A stretch of 6,683 nucleotides of DNA from Planctomycetaceae bacterium. Lineage in GTDB: Bacteria > Planctomycetota > Planctomycetia > Pirellulales > Thermoguttaceae. The translations under genes and the position numbers were made by a program. Under the pieces are notes generated by a model. The model was not told where the DNA came from. It saw only the letters and a list, made by a program, of their open reading frames with translations, and did not search any database. Numbering within the stretch: the first letter of the stretch is position 1; every line of letters begins with the position of its first letter. The DNA lies in assembly GCA_031267635.1 (NCBI GenBank), contig JAIRYX010000275.1:1-6683 (forward strand). The letters are read 5' to 3'. Positions 5,969 through 6,683 of the stretch are shown here, piece by piece.

Positions 5969-5994
5969 GCTTATCCGTTCTCATCACATTAGGA

Positions 5995-6512
5995 TTAGCG
6001 TGTAATTGCCGTTAAGGGCAATTCGTACTGGAGTGTTCGGAGAGTTTTGAGTAGTGTGGTTCCGCCGGTGAACAGCGTTACAATCTTCAGCGTATAAACG
6101 CCGTCGGTGACTACGACGGGCAAACGGCAGATGATTTTTTGGGGGTTGTTCTCCGCCGCGGGGTCGAGAGGGACTTCCGTACCGTAAACATCCACAAAGA
6201 ACACGCCGATTTCCGGCTCTTCCTCGCTGATCGGGTCAACCTTGATTTTCTCGCCGACAATAATAATGTCGCCGCCGACGGGATAAGGTCGCAGGTGATT
6301 TTGTGCTTCTTGGGGTCGAACGGCTCTGTGGAACCAATCCAGTTGCCGGTAACTCGCGGGCTGATATGGCACACGCCCGTTTGTACGCTGTAGCCCTGCT
6401 GGATACGCTTGCGGCGCAGGCGGTCGCTGTGGTTGAGAACGTCGAGAAGAGTTTCGTACTGCAATTCCGAACCTTCGTCTTTGATAAGTTGAGCGACGTC
6501 TTCATTGCGCAA
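5995..6512 (-). pseudogene. Decayed HU-like DNA-binding protein with DUF4469-type C-terminal domain
   Basis: Two frames on the minus strand carry two halves of one protein. From about 6512 to 6275 the first encodes LRNEDVAQLIKDEGSELQYE, then LLDVLNHSDRLRR, TGVCHISPRVTGNW and FDPKKHKITCDL, an HU/IHF-like DNA-binding fold of the kind found before DUF4469. From about 6279 to the TAA at 5995 the next frame encodes GGDIIIVGEKIKVD, EIGVFFVD, YTLKIVTLFTGG and LLKTLRT, a DUF4469-like Ig domain. The halves meet at GC-rich bases 6268-6280, where the frame changes. From memory, the family has a start-proximal segment and a linker between the domains; neither is present, so both a 5' loss and an internal deletion seem likely. 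No ATG opens the first frame; TTG at 6510-6512 is the first possible start and an in-frame stop lies at 6528-6530. A sequencing error could explain the shift but not the missing parts. Family members are thought to act as nucleoid-type proteins; this copy is probably dead. Confidence 0.75.
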
Positions 6513-6683
6513 CGTGCTGCTGGTCGGTCATAGGGTGTGCGGCGGTATTGTTCATGGAAAAATCCGTTGTTTTACCGTACTCTGCCGGAGACATTCCCAT
6601 GTACCGCCGAAAAACTGTTGCAAAATATTGCGAAGACGAAAAACCTAACGATAATGCCGTATCAAGAATCGTTTGACCGCTGC
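6502..6683 (-). CDS. C-terminal end of an AraC-family transcriptional regulator, N-terminus outside the window
   Basis: The frame enters from the right edge (phase starts at base 6681) and ends at TGA 6502-6504, showing 59 residues. SGQTILDTALSLGFSSSQYF followed by ATVFRRYMGMSPAEYGK is the second helix-turn-helix and closing signature of AraC/XylS regulators (GF...YF...F....G.SP.EY). Such proteins bind promoter DNA, often for sugar use; the XylR-like subtype with a LacI-type sensor is common in Planctomycetota and Lentisphaerota, but the sensor is not visible here. After the usual end near EYGK there are about 22 more residues (TTDFSMNN...HVAQ), of low similarity to the family. The last 11 bases overlap the pseudogene, so this tail may have been created when the neighbouring gene lost its 5' end. 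Confidence 0.85.
   Translation of the reverse strand, partial: SGQTILDTALSLGFSSSQYFATVFRRYMGMSPAEYGKTTDFSMNNTAAHPMTDQQHVAQ

Larger units (their letters stand above)
4938..5994. other. Gene-free region packed with palindromic elements
   Basis: About 1.06 kb upstream of the sigma-54 activator gene without a believable gene. A frame at 5661-5948 exists on the plus strand, but it starts with TTG, has no recognisable motif and runs through repeat units, so I do not call it. Four palindromic or repeat-built elements (A to D, listed separately) take up most of it. The remaining pieces, 4938-5013 and 5312-5479, show nothing further except a 10-base direct repeat GAGCATTTCG at 5448-5457 and 5462-5471. 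The region must contain the promoter of the minus-strand activator gene, but I could not pick a convincing one. Confidence 0.7.

Noticed and set aside
6004..6023. AATTGCC/GGCAATT inverted repeat as a terminator of the pseudogene
   Set aside because: It lies within the coding remnant before the stop codon and has no U-tract.

Overview
The window shows bacterial chromosomal DNA with moderate GC in the genes and AT-rich spacers. The closest fit I can suggest is a Planctomycetota/Lentisphaerota-type (PVC) bacterium. The basis is a sigma-54 activator with an FHA sensor domain, an apparent DUF1573-like protein, an HU-like/DUF4469-type relic, an AraC/XylR-type regulator end and weak Shine-Dalgarno use. 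This is inference from gene style; no marker gene settles the taxonomy.

The left half is a plus-strand block. It starts with the 3' end of a protein with a Cys-x-Cys, Ig-like (DUF1573-like) look, followed by a hairpin terminator candidate and an AT-rich spacer with a good sigma-70-type promoter. Then comes gltD (glutamate synthase small subunit, 479 aa, complete, no gltB beside it). A possible 40-aa ORF begins one codon boundary after the gltD stop, and pyrE (orotate phosphoribosyltransferase, 190 aa, strong Shine-Dalgarno) follows. gltD and pyrE link ammonia/glutamate assimilation with pyrimidine synthesis, and no terminator is evident between them, so they may be co-transcribed. pyrE converges on a minus-strand gene, with a hairpin across the pyrE stop codon.

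The minus-strand gene is a 712-aa FHA-GAF-AAA+(sigma-54)-Fis activator with all core motifs visible. Its sensory input looks like phosphothreonine recognition plus GAF, with no receiver domain.

Upstream of it is about 1.06 kb without a credible gene, and this is the most unusual part of the window. It holds a series of palindromic elements. Element A (5014-5311) and element B (5480-5661) have the same layout: an outer stem, an AGTAGC/GCTACT pair, then an inner stem made of tandem 8-mers. Each uses its own repeated word: CCCTTAT in A, ACCTCAT in B. The word changes at the same two positions in nearly all the copies on both arms. Element C (about 5663-5877) has three GGGACA followed by three (T/A)GTCCC. 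Element D (5905-5968) is built of CGTGTG/CACAC. I cannot name a known family for them.

The right end carries, on the minus strand, a decayed HU-like + DUF4469-like gene (5' truncated, frameshifted at a GC-rich junction). It slightly overlaps the 3' end of an AraC-family regulator that runs off the window. Together with the palindromes this suggests a rearranged, non-conserved chromosomal segment next to a housekeeping block.
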